Of a stretch of DNA of 15,276 bases, positions 13,978-15,276 are shown piece after piece (positions within the stretch are counted from its first letter, which is position 1; each line of letters starts with the position of its first letter). Location of the stretch: NCBI GenBank assembly GCA_020200195.1, contig JAIVJE010000293.1, positions 35,165 through 50,440 of the forward strand, read 5' to 3'. The notes under the pieces are model-generated. The model made no database searches and was not told the DNA's origin. It saw nothing but the letters and a program-made list of their open reading frames with translations. Both the position numbers and the translations under genes were made by a program. This stretch comes from Acidobacteriota bacterium (GTDB taxonomy: Bacteria; Acidobacteriota; Vicinamibacteria; Vicinamibacterales; 2-12-FULL-66-21).

Positions 13978-14933
13978 GCAAAGAGTCCTGTTTGACCGCC
14001 CGTATGCCAGAACAACACCGTCTCCCGGTCCGGCACCTCGCGCCGCCTGATCGCAGCGATGAGCGCCGCCATCGCTTTAGCGGTATAGGTCGGATCGAGA
14101 ATCACCGCGTCGCGGCGCGCGGCCATCTCGAGCGCCTCCTCGGACTCGGGCGTAGGGATGCCGTAACCGCCACCGACGAAGCGGTCATCCACCTCGATCG
14201 CCGCGTCGGCAAAACGCCCGGGCGGAAATCCAAGCAGCGGGCCGAGGCCGGTCAGGATTTCCCGGATATCTCGCTGCATCGCGGCTGATGGTTCGTCAGC
14301 GCTGATTCCAACGACCCGCGTCGGCCACTCCGCGAGGGCACAACCGGCGACAAGCCCGGCCTGAGTGCCGCCGGACGACGTCGCGTGGATGATGACGTCG
14401 GGCGGCTCGATCTGCTGCCCGAGCTCGGCAATCGCCTGCACGAACCCACACGCCCCGAGAGGAGTCGAGGCCCCAAGGGGAATGACATAGGGAACGCGTC
14501 CCGCGCGCCGCAATTCCGCGGCGGCTGCGTCCATTGCGGGCGCGCGATCCGCGCGCGTTGCGACGTACCGCACTTCGGCACCGAACAACCTGGCGAGCAG
14601 CGCGTTGCCGGTCGGCCGCTCAGGCTTATTGCCGTTCGCGATCAGCACACACCGAAACCCGAGCTTCGCGGCGGTCGCGGCGGTCGCACGCGCGTGATTG
14701 GACTGCACGCCGCCGCACGTAATCAATGTGTCGGCGCCGTGCCGGCGCGCATCGGCCGCCACCAGGCGCAGCTTGCGGACCTTGTTCCCTCCGGCTCCAA
14801 ACGCGATCGCGTCGTCACGCTTCACGAGCAGCCGCGGTCCGCCGAGCGCGGCGTGCAGGCCGCTCAACTCCTCCACCGGCGTCGGATACGGCGCCAGCGG
14901 CAGGGACGGAAGCGAGTCGAGCGCGCCGAACAT
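13974..14933 (-). CDS. PLP-dependent D-cysteine desulfhydrase / ACC deaminase family
   Basis: A 319-aa protein from the ATG at 14933; a longer frame to 15071 would overlap the divergent gene. Family marks: PYPTPVEEL near residue 16, VKRDD (38-42), G48-G-N-K51-V-R-K-L with the PLP lysine at 51, GGVQSNHARATAA (74-86, Ser78 region), SSGGTQAGL (187-194) and HTGGQTGLF at the end. ACC deaminases need Tyr-Glu in the YEGK motif (Tyr294/Glu295); here the site reads D280-P-T-Y283-T284-A-K, with Thr as in D-cysteine desulfhydrases. I therefore favour D-cysteine to pyruvate, H2S and ammonia over ACC breakdown; the family is known to switch with these residues. It is the first gene of the leftward cluster and shares a palindromic promoter box with the divergent gene. 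Confidence 0.88.
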   Translation of the reverse strand: MFGALDSLPSLPLAPYPTPVEELSGLHAALGGPRLLVKRDDAIAFGAGGNKVRKLRLVAADARRHGADTLITCGGVQSNHARATAATAAKLGFRCVLIANGNKPERPTGNALLARLFGAEVRYVATRADRAPAMDAAAAELRRAGRVPYVIPLGASTPLGACGFVQAIAELGQQIEPPDVIIHATSSGGTQAGLVAGCALAEWPTRVVGISADEPSAAMQRDIREILTGLGPLLGFPPGRFADAAIEVDDRFVGGGYGIPTPESEEALEMAARRDAVILDPTYTAKAMAALIAAIRRREVPDRETVLFWHTGGQTGLFA

Positions 14934-14940
14934 GCGGTTC

Positions 14941-14948
14941 AGTATACT
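14941..14948. promoter_or_regulatory. Palindromic AGTATACT box, candidate bidirectional -10
   Basis: AGTATACT reads the same on both strands, so each strand carries TATACT (4-5 of 6 bases of TATAAT). On the minus strand it is 7 bases before the ATG at 14933; on the plus strand, 10 bases before the ATG at 14959. The starts are 25 bases apart, leaving room for only one box. No clear -35 is visible for either direction. Symmetric -10 elements are known to fire in both directions in bacteria. Confidence 0.55.
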
Positions 14949-14958
14949 TTTCAGATCG

Positions 14959-15276
14959 ATGAAAACGCTTCTCGAGCACCTGAAAGGCGACGAGCCGGTG
15001 ATCGCCGCCGAGTTGCGGCCCCCGCGTGCGGAGCTGCAGGCCGCGGCCAGTATGGACGCGTGGATCGACACCTACCACGCCGTTCGCGGCCTGACTCGGA
15101 ACGGCACCTTCGTCTTTTTGACAGACAGCGCGGTCGGACTGAAGGAAGAGGACAACCTGCGGCATCTGGTCATCAACCTCGGCAGCGACGTGCCGCGCGC
15201 ATCCGTCGTGACGTTCCTGACGTGCAAGCACCCATTGACGTATTGCGCGTCATATGCGGACCGGGCCGTGCAGCAC
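14959..15276 (+). CDS. Methylenetetrahydrofolate reductase-like protein, 5' part only
   Basis: The frame opens at the ATG at 14959 and stays open to the window edge: 106 residues, no stop. Translation begins MKTLLEHLKGDEPVIAAELR and includes SMDAWIDTYHAVRGL (31-45), FVFLTDSAVGLKEEDNLRHLV (51-71) and SVVTFLTCKHPLTYCASYADRA (82-103). The early AAELRPP aligns in position with the FEFFPP beta-strand of MTHFR, where the Glu (Glu18 here) is catalytic, and the later CKHP..YC segment fits the next barrel strands. MTHFR reduces methylene-THF to methyl-THF with FAD; the match is weak enough that a barrel relative without that activity is possible. The codon pattern and GC usage match the neighbours. 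It is divergent from the D-cysteine desulfhydrase-like gene, sharing AGTATACT. No ribosome binding site is seen. Confidence 0.75.
   Translation, partial: MKTLLEHLKGDEPVIAAELRPPRAELQAAASMDAWIDTYHAVRGLTRNGTFVFLTDSAVGLKEEDNLRHLVINLGSDVPRASVVTFLTCKHPLTYCASYADRAVQH

Noticed and set aside
14934..15071. N-terminal extension of the PLP enzyme to 15071
   Set aside because: It overlaps the divergent MTHFR-like coding region and the promoter, has no family similarity, and the family normally starts near the MFGALDS position.

Overview
The window is GC-rich bacterial chromosome, most likely from an Acidobacteriota genome (Vicinamibacteria-like). The pointers are the remains of an ADOP/MacB-type permease, a cytoplasmic winged-helix regulator fused to TolB-like and TPR domains, a HEAT-repeat/cyclophilin fusion, many secreted hydrolases, and AATTG-rich or AGCTGAC-rich intergenic islands. 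This placement comes from gene style and memory of the families, not from a marker gene. I see no rRNA, tRNA, CRISPR array, integrase, transposase or phage gene.

Layout. 73-817 (-) is a broken ADOP permease, with an extra-base-type frameshift and an end that looks like the tail of a TonB-dependent receptor. 923-1441 (+) is an unknown 172-aa protein. 1492-1908 (-) is a DinB-like protein cut off at its C-terminus and bracketed by heptad-periodic repeat islands. 2011-2886 (+) is a secreted class A beta-lactamase-like serine hydrolase. 2951-3799 (-) is a beta-barrel outer-membrane protein with an Sm-like N-terminal segment. 3927-5867 (-) is the wHTH/TolB/TPR regulator. 5904-7088 (-) is a secreted phosphodiester glycosidase, and 7093-7566 (-) a small secreted protein just upstream of it. 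7629-8672 (+) is a Tat-exported LD-carboxypeptidase that ends exactly where the convergent HEAT/cyclophilin gene (8673-10775, -) ends.

That gene belongs to a leftward cluster: D-cysteine desulfhydrase-like PLP enzyme (13974-14933), MBL/beta-CASP nuclease (12529-13977, 4-nt ATGA overlap), a broken M49 (dipeptidyl-peptidase III-like) peptidase (10775-12485), then HEAT/cyclophilin (1-nt TAGTG overlap). A methylenetetrahydrofolate reductase-like gene starts divergently at 14959 and leaves the window.

Most of the intact genes act in the envelope or periplasm: cell-wall trimming, peptide processing, protein folding and an outer-membrane barrel. I found no convincing new multi-gene system. What deserves attention is structural. 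Three genes are broken by abrupt deletion-like junctions, and in the M49 gene the missing part includes both zinc-binding motifs. The intergenic islands have a clear 7-base period. TAnnnT boxes sit 6-10 bases before seven start codons, suggesting leaderless mRNAs. One of these boxes is a palindromic AGTATACT placed to serve two divergent genes.
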